Source: Microcella alkalica
GTDB lineage: Bacteria > Actinomycetota > Actinomycetes > Actinomycetales > Microbacteriaceae
Assembly: GCF_014137945.1 (NCBI RefSeq)
Contig: NZ_JACGWX010000006.1
Span: 62,001 to 126,000 of the forward strand
DNA length: 64,000 bases
Direction of reading: 5' to 3'
The notes beneath the pieces are model-generated. The model did not search any database, was not told where the DNA came from, and saw only the letters and a program-made list of their open reading frames with translations. Position 1 is the first letter of the stretch, and every line of letters begins with the position of its first letter. Below, piece by piece: positions 33,393 to 42,034 of this stretch. A program made the position numbers and the translations under genes.

Positions 33393-34064
33393 CTAGTCGA
33401 TCCAGTCGAGCTCGCGCAGCCACTCCACGCAATCGCGCGTCCAGTGACGGGCTACCCCCGCCTCCTCGCCGCCGAAGACGCCGTCGACGAGCCCGAGCCC
33501 GTGCCGGCCGCGCGGGTAGACGTGCAGCGCGTGCGGCACCTCGTGCTCGGCGAGCGCGCGGCCCAGTGCGTACGCGTGCTCGACGGGTACGGCCGCGTCC
33601 TCCGCGGTATGCCAGATGAACATCGGCGGCGCGCCCCGCGTGACGAGCCGGTCGATCGAGAGCGCGCGGCGCGTCCACGGCCAGGCGCGCAGGCCGATGA
33701 GATTCTCGCGCGAGCCGCGGTGCGTGGGCAGTTCCATCGACACGACGGGGTAGCCGAGCACGGCCGCGTCGACGAGCCCGCTCACGGCGGCGTGACCGGC
33801 GAGGTGGCCGCCTGCGGAGAAACCGACGATGCCGACTCGCTCGACCCCGTGCGCCCGCAGCTCGCCGATGTGGCGCCGCACCGCGTGGAAGGGGCCGGGA
33901 TGCCGGGTCGCGACCGGGTACCGCAGCACGTCCGCCTCGAGCCCGAAGCCGCGCAGCCACTCGACGACCGGCTCGCCCTCGTGCTCGGCGAGGCGCGCGT
34001 AGCCGCCGCCGGGCAGCACGACGACGTGCGTTCGCGGCCGGTCGGCACCCGGCGCGCCGGTCAC
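33393..34064 (-). CDS. Alpha/beta hydrolase (esterase/acetylxylan-esterase-like)
   Basis: A 223-residue hydrolase: oxyanion region LPGGGYARLAEHE (about residues 18-30), nucleophile elbow GFSAGGH (Ser83), acid in HTAEDAAVP and base His in GRHGLGL. The family includes xylan and feruloyl esterases, but no signal peptide is present. The GTG start overlaps the stop of the serine hydrolase gene upstream (GTGA at 34061-34064), so the two are co-translated. Confidence 0.82.
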   Translation of the reverse strand: MTGAPGADRPRTHVVVLPGGGYARLAEHEGEPVVEWLRGFGLEADVLRYPVATRHPGPFHAVRRHIGELRAHGVERVGIVGFSAGGHLAGHAAVSGLVDAAVLGYPVVSMELPTHRGSRENLIGLRAWPWTRRALSIDRLVTRGAPPMFIWHTAEDAAVPVEHAYALGRALAEHEVPHALHVYPRGRHGLGLVDGVFGGEEAGVARHWTRDCVEWLRELDWID

Positions 34065-35038
34065 CGCGCGCTCATCGCCGCGTTGAGCAGCTGATCCCAG
34101 TCGACGCCCACCTCCGGCCGCCACGAGTCGAGGCGGTTGGTGAGAGCGACGACGCACAGGCCCGAGTCGCGCGAGATCCAGAACTGGGTGCCCGTCCAGC
34201 CCGTGTGGCCGAAGAGCGAGTGGTCGAGCAGCCCGGGTCGGTGCGGCAGGTTCCAGGCTAGCCCGAAGTCCTCGAAGCGCTTGATCAGGTCCTCGTCGAG
34301 GACCGGCAGTCCCGTCGTGCGTGATCGCTGCATCGCGGCGAGCGTCGTGGGGGCGACGATGCGGCTGTCGCCCGCGAGCAGCGACTGCCCGATCGCGAGC
34401 AGGTCGTGCACGGAGCCGACCGCTCCGGCGGCGGGGTGCCGAGCGGCGAACACGAGCGACGGGTCGTGGCCGGCGAGGTCGGCGTCGTGGATCTCGTGCG
34501 CGTCCGCCGGGTCGAACGAGAGCGTGCCGGCGCCAGCCGCATCCGTCAGCTCGGTGAACAGGTCGATGAACTCCTCGCCCGTCGCGTGCTCGAGGATCGC
34601 GACGGCGCCCTCATAGGCGAGGTTGTTGTATCGGCGCACGGTGCCCGGCGCGGATTCGAGCAGCGCGGTCGCGAGCGACTCCCGCAGGGACTCGCCCCCG
34701 TCGAGCTCGTGGTCGACGATGCCGGAGGTGTGGCTCAGCAGCTGGCCGAGGGTCGCCGCGCCCGCGGGGGCCTGAGGCAGGGCAACCCGCAGCGGGGTCT
34801 CGCTCGTCAGCAGTCCGCGCTCGATCGCGCGCGCGATCACGAGGCCCGTGAGCGGCTTGGTCACCGAGTAGAGCGCGTACCGGTCGTCGACGGTCGCGGG
34901 GCGGCCGCCGTCGGTGCCGAACGCCTCGAGCGCGAGCACGCCGTCGGCGGAGCACACGCCGAGTACGCCCGTGGGCAGCTGGCCGGAATCGACGCGGGCG
35001 CGCATCCAGTCGATGGCGTGGCCGAAGGTGCGGGTCAT
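34061..35038 (-). CDS. Serine hydrolase, class C beta-lactamase/esterase family
   Basis: A 325-residue penicillin-binding-like fold with SVTK (Ser58 nucleophile, Lys61), YNN (Tyr137-Asn139) and a C-terminal HTGWTG triad. There is no signal peptide, so a cytoplasmic esterase, amidase or peptidase role is more likely than beta-lactam resistance. It lies upstream of, and overlapping with, the alpha/beta hydrolase. The substrate is unknown. Confidence 0.85.
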   Translation of the reverse strand: MTRTFGHAIDWMRARVDSGQLPTGVLGVCSADGVLALEAFGTDGGRPATVDDRYALYSVTKPLTGLVIARAIERGLLTSETPLRVALPQAPAGAATLGQLLSHTSGIVDHELDGGESLRESLATALLESAPGTVRRYNNLAYEGAVAILEHATGEEFIDLFTELTDAAGAGTLSFDPADAHEIHDADLAGHDPSLVFAARHPAAGAVGSVHDLLAIGQSLLAGDSRIVAPTTLAAMQRSRTTGLPVLDEDLIKRFEDFGLAWNLPHRPGLLDHSLFGHTGWTGTQFWISRDSGLCVVALTNRLDSWRPEVGVDWDQLLNAAMSAR

Positions 35039-35071
35039 GGGGCTCCTGTGGTGGCGGTCGTGGTGGCGGGG

Positions 35072-35996
35072 TCAGCGCACGCGCGCGATGACGTCGCGTG
35101 CGATGAGGTCGAGGTGGTCGAGGTCGGTCAAGTCGATGGTCTGCAGGTAGATGCGGGATGCGCCCGAGGCGCGCAGCCGCTCGATCTTCGCGGTGGCCTT
35201 ATCGGGCGTGCCGACGAGGCGGGCGTCGTGCGGAGAATCGGGGTCGATGCCCACGGCCTCGCAGCGCCGGCGGAGCGTCGCCGCGTCCTCCGCGACGACC
35301 GTCGGCAGCGCGACCGACAGCGACAGGGTGTCGGGGTCGCGCTCCTCCTCGAGGCACACGGCGCGCACGTTCGCGAACTTGTCAGCGACCGTCGCCTCGT
35401 CGACGAAGCCGATGTTGAACTCGGTCGCGTAGCGCGCGGCGAGCTGGGGGGTGCGGCGTGGGCCGCCGCCTCCCACGATCACGGGGATCGTGCTCTGCGC
35501 GGGCTTCGGCAGCGCGGGCGCGTCGAGCAGCGAGTAGTGGTCGCCCTCGAACGAGAACGTGGCGCCGTCGGGGGTGGCCCAGAGGCCCGTCACGATCGCG
35601 AGCTGCTCCTCGAGCATCCCGAACCGCTTCTCGGGGAAGGGGATGCCGTAGGCCGCGTGCTCCTTCGCGAACCAGCCGGTGCCGAGGCCGAGCTCGACGC
35701 GGCCCCCCCGACATGCGGTCGACCTGCGCGACCTGGATGGAGAGGATGCCCGGCACCCGGTACGTCGCCGACGACACGAGCGTGCCGAGCCGCACGCGGG
35801 AGGTCTCGCGGGCGAGGCCGGCGAGGGTCGTCCAGGCGTCGGTCGGGCCGGGCAGGCCGTCGCCGTCGCCCATGACGTGGTAGTGGTCCGAGCGGAACCA
35901 GCCGTCGAACCCGAGCGCGTCGGCGCGCTGCGCGTGGGCGAGCTGCGTGTCGTAGTCGGCGCCCTGCTGGGGCTCGGTGAACGCGCAGAACTGCAT
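35072..35996 (-). pseudogene. LLM-class (F420-dependent-type) oxidoreductase with frameshift
   Basis: The N-terminal frame (MQFCAFTEPQQGADY..., start at 35996 with AGGAGG upstream) and the C-terminal frame (FGMLEEQLAIVTGLW...RVR, ending 35072) together give a full luciferase-like monooxygenase of about 307 residues. The frames switch at a run of seven C (35703-35709). With six C the frame reads RMSGGRVELGLGTGWF, the conserved family motif. Either the gene is disrupted, the tract is phase-variable, or the extra base is a sequencing error. If intact it would reduce or oxidise a substrate with F420H2 or FMN. Confidence 0.8.
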
Positions 35997-36040
35997 GGAT
36001 GCTCCTCCTGGAGTGCGGCGGTGGATCGAGCCTAGGCGGC

Positions 36041-36613
36041 TCAGCCCGCCGTCGCGTCGAGCACCGAGCGGACGCGGGGGAGGGCCGCGAGCACGCGCTC
36101 GCGCAGCGGCGGCCCGATCTCGTCGCTCATCCACGACAGCATCGCGCCGCGGAACAGGGCGAAGCCGATCGCGGCGAGCAGCTCGGCGTCGGCCGGCGCG
36201 AAGCCGCGTCCGCGCAGCGCCTCGGCGATCGCCTGCTGCCAGCGCACCTGCTTGGCGAGCTCGCGGCCGGCGAGCGCGACATCCGTCTCGATGACCCGCT
36301 GGCGCTGCCGCATCGCCGCGCGCTGCGGCTCGAGCCGGTCGGCGAGGGAGGCGAGGACGTGGTGCATGTGCTGCTCCGCGCTCAAGCCGTGCGGGCTCTC
36401 GGTGATCGAGGCGACGAGCACGGGGAGGAGGGTGTCGTCCTCGGCGAAGAGCACCTCCTCCTTGTCGCGGAAGTGCCGGAAGAAGGTGCGGGCGGTGACG
36501 CCGGCGCTCGCCGCGATCTCGTCGACGGTCGTCGCGGCGAAGCCCTGCTCGGCGAAGAGCGCGGTCGCCGCGTCGACGAGACGGCGACGGGAGTCCTCGG
36601 GCCAGCGGGGCAT
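36041..36613 (-). CDS. TetR-family transcriptional regulator
   Basis: A 190-residue TetR protein with the N-terminal helix-turn-helix (RRRLVDAATALFAEQGFAATTVDEI, then GVTARTFFRHFRDKEEV) and a helical effector domain. It is divergent from an SDR gene. TAGAGT (36620-36625, minus strand) sits 6 nt before the ATG (leaderless), and the dyad TGTCA-N5-TGACA at 36632-36646 overlaps the region expected for the -35, so it probably represses itself and the SDR gene. Confidence 0.87.
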   Translation of the reverse strand: MPRWPEDSRRRLVDAATALFAEQGFAATTVDEIAASAGVTARTFFRHFRDKEEVLFAEDDTLLPVLVASITESPHGLSAEQHMHHVLASLADRLEPQRAAMRQRQRVIETDVALAGRELAKQVRWQQAIAEALRGRGFAPADAELLAAIGFALFRGAMLSWMSDEIGPPLRERVLAALPRVRSVLDATAG

Positions 36614-36631
36614 GCGGCCACTCTACTCTTG

Positions 36632-36682
36632 TGTCAGTTCGTGACATCACGTACCGTGCTCTCATGACAGTTCATGACATCA
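36632..36682. promoter_or_regulatory. Twin operator-like repeats between TetR and SDR genes
   Basis: TGTCA-N5-TGACA (36632-36646) is followed by ATCACG. About 30 bp later a near copy, GACAGTTCATGACATCACG, overlaps the first codons of the SDR gene. The two 19-bp segments match at 17 positions. The leaderless SDR promoter (TACCGT, 36652-36657) lies between them, so a bound TetR dimer could bracket it. Confidence 0.65.
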
Positions 36683-37659
36683 CGCGTCCCACCGCACTCC
36701 TCACCGGGCCCACGAGCGGCATCGGCGGCGGCATGCTGCAGGCCCTCATCCGGCACCCCCGGCGCCCGAACCTCGTGCTCATCGCGCGGGATGCGCAGCG
36801 ATTGGAGGCCGCCGTCGGGCAGGCGCGGGCGGCGGGGCTCGGCGCCCGAGGCATCCTGTGCGATCTCGGCGACCTCGAGAGCGTGCGGCGCGCGCTCGAC
36901 GAGCTCGCCTCCCTCCAGGCGACCGACCGCCTCGGAGGCATCGACGCCGCGCTCCTCAACGCCGGCACGCACTACATGGATCGCCGCCACGTCGGCGCCC
37001 AGGGCCACGAGCTCACGTTCACGGTCAATGTCATCGCTCAGCACCTCCTCGTCCGGGGGCTCGAGCCGCTCCTCGCGCCCGGCGGGCACGTCGTCGTGAT
37101 GGGCTCGTCCTCCCATCGAGGGAAGAGGCAGTCGTTCAACCTCGTGCCCGACCCGCAGTGGCAGGAGCCCGCCGCGCTCGCACGCATCGACGAGACGGAT
37201 GCGCCCACGACCGCGGCGGGTCGCGAGCGCGGCGGCATCGCCTACGCCTCGAGCAAGCTCGCACTCGTGACCGTCGCCCATCGGTGGGCGGCGCGGCTCG
37301 GGGAGGCTGGCCGACGACTGAACGTCTACGACCCGGGCCTGACAGTGGGCACGGGCCTCGTGCGCGAGCTGTCGCCATTCCGGTACTGGGTGTGGCGGCG
37401 GATCCTCCCCGTCCTGGCGATCCACCCGAAGGCGACCACCTCGCGCATCACGGGCCGGCATGCCGTCGCGCTCGCCCTCGGCGACGCGAATGCCGACCTG
37501 CACGACGGGTACGTGGAGATCGGGAGGCTCACGAAGGCCGAAGAGGTGACCTTCGATGGCGAGCGCCAGCAGGAGCTGTGGACATGGCTCGAGGACGCGG
37601 TGGCGCCGTTCCTCCGGTCGGGTCGCACCGAGCGCTCGAGCGCGGACACGACCGCCTAG
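36664..37659 (+). CDS. Short-chain dehydrogenase/reductase
   Basis: A 331-residue SDR. The NAD(P)-binding glycine motif is slightly unusual (GPTSGIGGGM, about residues 16-25), followed by NAGTHY, the active-site Ser in MGSSSHRG and catalytic YASSK. The C-terminal extension of about 60 residues is longer than classical SDRs and resembles the retinol dehydrogenase/WWOX-like group. It is controlled by a leaderless promoter (TACCGT, 6 nt before ATG) and by the TetR-type operators. The substrate is unknown. Confidence 0.85.
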   Translation: MTVHDITRPTALLTGPTSGIGGGMLQALIRHPRRPNLVLIARDAQRLEAAVGQARAAGLGARGILCDLGDLESVRRALDELASLQATDRLGGIDAALLNAGTHYMDRRHVGAQGHELTFTVNVIAQHLLVRGLEPLLAPGGHVVVMGSSSHRGKRQSFNLVPDPQWQEPAALARIDETDAPTTAAGRERGGIAYASSKLALVTVAHRWAARLGEAGRRLNVYDPGLTVGTGLVRELSPFRYWVWRRILPVLAIHPKATTSRITGRHAVALALGDANADLHDGYVEIGRLTKAEEVTFDGERQQELWTWLEDAVAPFLRSGRTERSSADTTA

Positions 37660-37748
37660 GTCGGCGGATGCCGCGTCCGGGCACGACGCGCGCACGAGAC
37701 CGCCACGCAGGGGCGACGGGATGCCCCTCCGAGCCCTACGGTGGAGGC

Positions 37749-37802
37749 ATGACCACGACCACGCGTCGATGCGGCCGGGCGAGCGGGCGGAGCATCCGCT
37801 GA
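37749..37802 (+). CDS. 17-residue leaderless upstream ORF
   Basis: TACGGT (37737-37742) lies 6 nt before this ATG, the same spacing as other leaderless genes here. The frame (MTTTTRRCGRASGRSIR) ends in TGA overlapping the ATG of the aldo/keto reductase (TGATG at 37800-37804). It could be a coupling leader peptide. Alternatively a one-base error has split the true N-terminus of the reductase. Confidence 0.4.
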   Translation: MTTTTRRCGRASGRSIR

Positions 37803-38644
37803 TGGGCTTCGTCCTCCCGCCCCGCGGCGTCGTGCTCGGCGTCGCCTCCCTCGTGCTCAAGGAGGGCGCGACGATCGACGGCGCGCTCGCGGTCGTCCGC
37901 GCGGCCGTCGACGCCGGGGTCCTCGCGATCGACACGGCGCGCGCCTACGCCACGGTCGACGACGATGCCGCGGGAGAGCGCATCGCGCAGGCGGCGCGCG
38001 CGCAGGCCCCGGGCATCCCCATCATCACGAAGGCCGGCCACTTCCGCGTCGGACGAGCGGCGTGGGATGTCGACGGCTCGCCCGAGCGCGTGCGCGCCGA
38101 CGCCGTCCGGAGCCGCGAGGTGCTCGGCGCCCCGCCCTCCCTGCTGCTGCTGCATCGCGCTGACCGCGTCGACGAAATCGACGCCTCGGTGCGCGAGCTC
38201 GCGTCGCTGAGGGAGAGGGGGGTCGTCGAGGCGATCGGGCTGTCGAACGCCTCCGTCGAGCTGCTCGACCGGGCGCGGGCGATCACCGAGATCGACGCCG
38301 TCGAGAACCGCTTCGCCTTCGGGCTCGACCCGGCAGCCGAGTATCGCTACTGCCTCGAGGCGGGCATCCCGTTCCTCGCCTACGCCCCCTTCGGCGGGCC
38401 CAAGGCCGAACCGCTCGCGACCCGGGTGCCGCGCGTCGCCGCGTCGGCGATGGCGCACGGCATCTCGGTGCACCGCGCGGCGCTCGCCGCGATGCTCGAC
38501 GCGATGCCCGGGGCATGGCCGGTCATCGGCTCGACGCGGGTCGAGTCGGTGCTCGACTCGATCGCCGCCGCGGCGCACGAGGTCGAGGACGACCTCCGTC
38601 GCGCGTTCGCGGAGGACCTGCGCTCGCGCGGGGTCGGGCTCTAG
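37802..38644 (+). CDS. Aldo/keto reductase family protein
   Basis: A 280-residue TIM-barrel oxidoreductase: AVDAGVLAIDTARAYATV (about residues 39-56) holds the catalytic Asp and Tyr of the AKR tetrad, ITKAG the Lys, and LLLLHRAD the His region; VIGSTRVESV is the NADP-binding end. The ATG at 37802 is preceded by GGAG at 9 nt and overlaps the stop of a 17-codon upstream ORF; the in-frame ATG at 37769 is an alternative. It is not obviously linked to the SDR operon upstream. Confidence 0.8.
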   Translation: MGFVLPPRGVVLGVASLVLKEGATIDGALAVVRAAVDAGVLAIDTARAYATVDDDAAGERIAQAARAQAPGIPIITKAGHFRVGRAAWDVDGSPERVRADAVRSREVLGAPPSLLLLHRADRVDEIDASVRELASLRERGVVEAIGLSNASVELLDRARAITEIDAVENRFAFGLDPAAEYRYCLEAGIPFLAYAPFGGPKAEPLATRVPRVAASAMAHGISVHRAALAAMLDAMPGAWPVIGSTRVESVLDSIAAAAHEVEDDLRRAFAEDLRSRGVGL

Positions 38645-38726
38645 CCGCGCTGCCTCACCGTCTCGAGGTCGACCGCGGTCGGCCCGTACGACCGCGCCAT
38701 CGTTACCCCCTCGAAATATGTTGTGC

Positions 38727-38755
38727 TTGACCACATTCCCGGGCCGACGTATATT
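38727..38755 (+). promoter_or_regulatory. Strong sigma-70-type promoter of the xylo-oligosaccharide importer
   Basis: TTGACC (38727-38732) and TATATT (38750-38755) are exactly 17 bp apart, close to consensus and much stronger than other promoters in the window. Transcription would start near 38762, just before two LacI-type dyads, giving a tightly repressible promoter. Confidence 0.8.
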
Positions 38756-38771
38756 CAGACCGTCCACACAC

Positions 38772-38798
38772 TTTCGACGTAGAAGTCGAAACTTTCGA
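38772..38798. promoter_or_regulatory. LacI-family (xylan regulator-type) operators
   Basis: Two overlapping dyads lie between the promoter and the binding-protein gene: TTTCGAC-N6-GTCGAAA (38772-38791) and TCGAAA-C-TTTCGA (38786-38798). The second resembles operators of Streptomyces BxlR-type LacI regulators (CGAAA...TTTCG). A related sequence precedes the LacI gene at about 46887-46912. Confidence 0.72.
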
Positions 38799-38809
38799 GA
38801 GGTTCAACG

Positions 38810-40129
38810 ATGAACAGACGAGCAGCGCGGCGCCTGGCCGCGATCGCTCTGACCGGCATCACGGTCGGCGCCCTCGCCGCCTGCGCGCCGGCGGAGAACG
38901 GAACGGGCGGATCCGGGAGCGGCGACGAGGTCACGCTCACCTGGTGGCACAACGGAACCGGCGAACCCCTCCTCGGCTTCTGGGAGGACGTCGCGGAGGA
39001 GTTCGAGGACGCCAACCCCGGCGTCAACGTCGAGGTCACCGCCTACCAGAACGAGGAGCTGCAGCGCACGCTCATCCCGAACCAGCTGCGCACCGGCAGC
39101 GGGCTCGACCTCTACCAGCAGTGGGGCGCGGGCGAGCTCGCCGCCCAGGTCGAGGCCGGCTTCGTGAAGGACATCAGCGAGGACGTGTCCGAGCAGGTCG
39201 ACGCCCTCGGCGGCGTCGTCGCCCCGTGGCAGTACGACGGGGCCACCTACGGCCTGCCGTTCAACTTCGGCATCTCGGGCTTCTGGTACAACACCGAGCT
39301 GTTCGAGCAGGCGGGCATCGAGGACACTCCCGAGACCCTCGACGACCTGTACGAGGCCATCGAGGCGCTCAAGGCCGCGAACATCACGCCCATCGCCGTC
39401 GGCGCGGGCGACGGCTGGCCGGCCGCGCACTACTGGTACCACTTCGCTCTCAAGTCGTGCGCGCCCGAGGTCCTCCAGCAGGCGCAGGTCGACTACACCT
39501 TCGACGACCCCTGCTTCCTCGAGGCCGGCGAGCTCCTCGAGGAGTTCATCGGCTCCGAGCCCTTCAACGACGGCTTCCTCGCCACGAGCGCCCAGCAGGG
39601 CGCAGGCAGCTCCGCCGGTCAGCTCGCCACGGGTGCCGCGGCCATGGAGCTCATGGGCCACTGGAACCCGGGCGTCATGGGCGGCATCCTCCAGGAGGAG
39701 TCGGGCGACGAGAACGCGACGCCGCCCGAGTTCCTCGGCTGGTTCAACTTCCCGGCCATCGACGGCGCGCAGGGCGACCCGACCGCGGCCCTCGGCGGCG
39801 GCGACGGATTCTCCTGCTCGGCGTGGTCGCCGCCGGAGTGCACCGACCTGCTGAACTACATCACGAGCGTCGAGGTGCAGACCCGCTTCGGCGAGATCGG
39901 CGCCGGCATCCCCGTCACGCCGGGCTCCGAGGCCGGCATCGCGGACGTCAACCTCCAGCAGGTGCTCGCCGGCCTGCAGTCGTCGACCTACGTGCAGCTC
40001 TGGCTCGACACCGCCTACGGCCCGACCGTCGGCGGCGCCATGAACGAGGGCATCGTCTCGCTCTTCGGCGGTCAGGGCTCGCCCGACAGCATCGTCGACA
40101 GCATGAGGAACGCCGCGGCGACGCTGTAA
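38810..40129 (+). CDS. Sugar ABC transporter substrate-binding lipoprotein
   Basis: A 439-residue family-1 extracellular solute-binding protein. It has a signal peptide with lipobox LAAC (Cys25), then a binding domain with ITPIAVGAGDGWPAAHYWY and many surface aromatic residues typical of oligosaccharide binders. It heads an operon of two permeases, GH3 and GH10 enzymes, so xylo-oligosaccharides (xylobiose and longer) are the likely ligands. GAGAGG precedes the ATG. Confidence 0.9.
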   Translation: MNRRAARRLAAIALTGITVGALAACAPAENGTGGSGSGDEVTLTWWHNGTGEPLLGFWEDVAEEFEDANPGVNVEVTAYQNEELQRTLIPNQLRTGSGLDLYQQWGAGELAAQVEAGFVKDISEDVSEQVDALGGVVAPWQYDGATYGLPFNFGISGFWYNTELFEQAGIEDTPETLDDLYEAIEALKAANITPIAVGAGDGWPAAHYWYHFALKSCAPEVLQQAQVDYTFDDPCFLEAGELLEEFIGSEPFNDGFLATSAQQGAGSSAGQLATGAAAMELMGHWNPGVMGGILQEESGDENATPPEFLGWFNFPAIDGAQGDPTAALGGGDGFSCSAWSPPECTDLLNYITSVEVQTRFGEIGAGIPVTPGSEAGIADVNLQQVLAGLQSSTYVQLWLDTAYGPTVGGAMNEGIVSLFGGQGSPDSIVDSMRNAAATL

Positions 40130-40133
40130 TCCC

Positions 40134-41120
40134 ATGCCCCTCTCCACGATGAACGCCGGGCCCGCGGTCTCCGCCGCGGGCCCGGCGCCCACCCCGACCC
40201 GCTCCTCCGCCACCGCGCGCCGGCGCAGCCAGCGCTCCGGCGGCGCCCTCCTCATCTGGGCCTTCGCCCTGCCGGCGCTCGTCGTCTACACGACGTTCGT
40301 GCTCGTGCCCGTGGCCCTCGCCGCCGTCTACAGTTTCTTCAACTGGAACGGCCTCGGCGCACTCGACCGCTTCATCGGCGTCGACAACTACGCCCGCGCC
40401 CTGCAGGACCCGATCTTCCTCGGCGCGATGGGCAACAACTTCGCCATCGTCGGGCTCTCGCTCGCCGTCCAGGGCCCGCTCGCGATCGGCATCGCGCTGC
40501 TGCTCAACCGCAACCTGCGCGGCCGCGCCCTGATCCGCACCCTCATCTTCGTTCCGTACGTGCTGAGCGAGGTCGTCGCCGGTCTCGCCTTCCGCCTCAT
40601 GCTCCCCCCGGGCGGGCCCGTCGACTCCGCGCTCACCTCGCTCGGCTGGTCGGGCGAGAAGCCGCTCTGGCTCGCCGACCCGTCGGTCGCGTTCTGGACC
40701 CTCTTCGCCGTCATCACCTGGAAGTACCTCGGCTTCGCGATCATCCTCATGCTCGCCGGGCTCCAGGGCGTGCCGGAGGAGCTCTCGGAGGCCGCGTCGA
40801 TCGACGGCGCGACCTGGTGGCAGACGCAGCGCTACATCACCCTCCCGCTGCTCGGGCCGACCATCCGCATCTGGGCCTTCCTGTCGGTCATCGGCTCTCT
40901 CCAGCTGTTCGACATGGTCTGGATCCTCACGGGAGGCGGCCCGCTCAACGCCACCGAGACGATGGCGACCTACATGGTCGAGTACGGCAACGGCCGCTCG
41001 CAGGTCGGCTACGGCAGCGCCGTCGCCGTCATCCTCTTCGTCGTCTCGCTCGTCATCGCGCTGGTCTACCAGCGCTTCGTCCTCCGTCGCGACCTCCGCG
41101 GCGCCATCACGAGGGGCTGA
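40134..41120 (+). CDS. Sugar ABC transporter permease (MalF/UgpA type)
   Basis: A 328-residue permease with six main helices and the coupling motif EAASIDGATWWQTQRYITLPLLGPT (about residues 221-245), the EAA loop that contacts the ATPase. It starts 4 nt after the binding-protein stop. No ATPase gene is in this operon; a shared MsiK-type ATPase elsewhere in the genome is the usual actinobacterial solution. Confidence 0.92.
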   Translation: MPLSTMNAGPAVSAAGPAPTPTRSSATARRRSQRSGGALLIWAFALPALVVYTTFVLVPVALAAVYSFFNWNGLGALDRFIGVDNYARALQDPIFLGAMGNNFAIVGLSLAVQGPLAIGIALLLNRNLRGRALIRTLIFVPYVLSEVVAGLAFRLMLPPGGPVDSALTSLGWSGEKPLWLADPSVAFWTLFAVITWKYLGFAIILMLAGLQGVPEELSEAASIDGATWWQTQRYITLPLLGPTIRIWAFLSVIGSLQLFDMVWILTGGGPLNATETMATYMVEYGNGRSQVGYGSAVAVILFVVSLVIALVYQRFVLRRDLRGAITRG

Positions 41121-41122
41121 CC

Positions 41123-42034
41123 GTGGCCATCACGACCGCACCCGACCGCACGACGGAGGCCGACCGATCGAGCTCGCGCCGGGCATCAGCCCCCCGCAGC
41201 TCGGGCCGCCCCGGCACGGGACGCTGGGGCACCCCGGTGGCGTACATCATCGCGCTCGTCATCTGCGGCATCACCGTCGCGCCGGTGATCTACGTGATCC
41301 TCGGCGGGTTCCGCACGACGGCGCAGATCAATCGCGACCCCGGCGGCTTCCCCGACCCGTGGGTGTTCGACAAGTACGGCGCCGTCTTCCAGGACCCGAA
41401 CTTCTGGACGCAGTTCACCAACTCGACGATCGTCGCCGTCGCGACGACCGCGGGCGTCGTGCTCCTCGGCGTCATGGCTGCGTTCGTCATCGCCCGGTAC
41501 GAGTTCCGGGGGCGCACGTTCCTGTTCTCGCTCTTCACCGCGGGTCTGCTCTTCCCCCTCACGGTCGCGGTGCTGCCCCTCTTCACGATGCTGCGCTCGT
41601 TCGGCCTGCTCGGGAACCTGCTCGCCGTCATCGGCCCGCAGATCGCATTCGCCCTGCCGACGACGATCATCATCCTCGTGCCGTTCCTCCGGGCGATCCC
41701 GGCCGAGCTCGAGGACGCCGCGCTCATCGACGGCGCCGGGCGCTTCACCTTCTTCTGGCGCGTGCTGCTGCCGCTGTCGTGGCCGGGGCTCATCACCGTC
41801 GGCGTGCTCGCCTTCGTCGCGAGCTGGAACGCCTACCTGCTGCCGCTGCTGCTGCTCGGCAACCCCGCCACCGCGACGCTGCCCGTCGGCGTGCAGTACT
41901 TCTCGACCGCCTACTCGCAGGACACCGCGGGGGTGCTCGCCTTCACATCGATCGCGATGCTGCCCGCCCTTCTGTTCTTCACCCTCGCCCAGCGCCGCAT
42001 CGTCGGCGGTCTGACAGGAGCCGTCAAGGGATGA
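41123..42034 (+). CDS. Sugar ABC transporter permease (MalG/UgpE type)
   Basis: A 303-residue permease with six helices and the EAA loop EDAALIDGAGRFTFFWRVLLPLS. It starts with GTG 2 nt after the first permease stop and overlaps the GH3 gene at its 3' end (ATGA at 42031-42034). It forms a heterodimer with the preceding permease for xylo-oligosaccharide import. Confidence 0.92.
   Translation: MAITTAPDRTTEADRSSSRRASAPRSSGRPGTGRWGTPVAYIIALVICGITVAPVIYVILGGFRTTAQINRDPGGFPDPWVFDKYGAVFQDPNFWTQFTNSTIVAVATTAGVVLLGVMAAFVIARYEFRGRTFLFSLFTAGLLFPLTVAVLPLFTMLRSFGLLGNLLAVIGPQIAFALPTTIIILVPFLRAIPAELEDAALIDGAGRFTFFWRVLLPLSWPGLITVGVLAFVASWNAYLLPLLLLGNPATATLPVGVQYFSTAYSQDTAGVLAFTSIAMLPALLFFTLAQRRIVGGLTGAVKG

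Noticed and set aside
34061-35038. Beta-lactamase resistance gene
   Set aside because: The SxxK/YxN fold is present but there is no signal peptide, and the family is dominated by esterases and peptidases.
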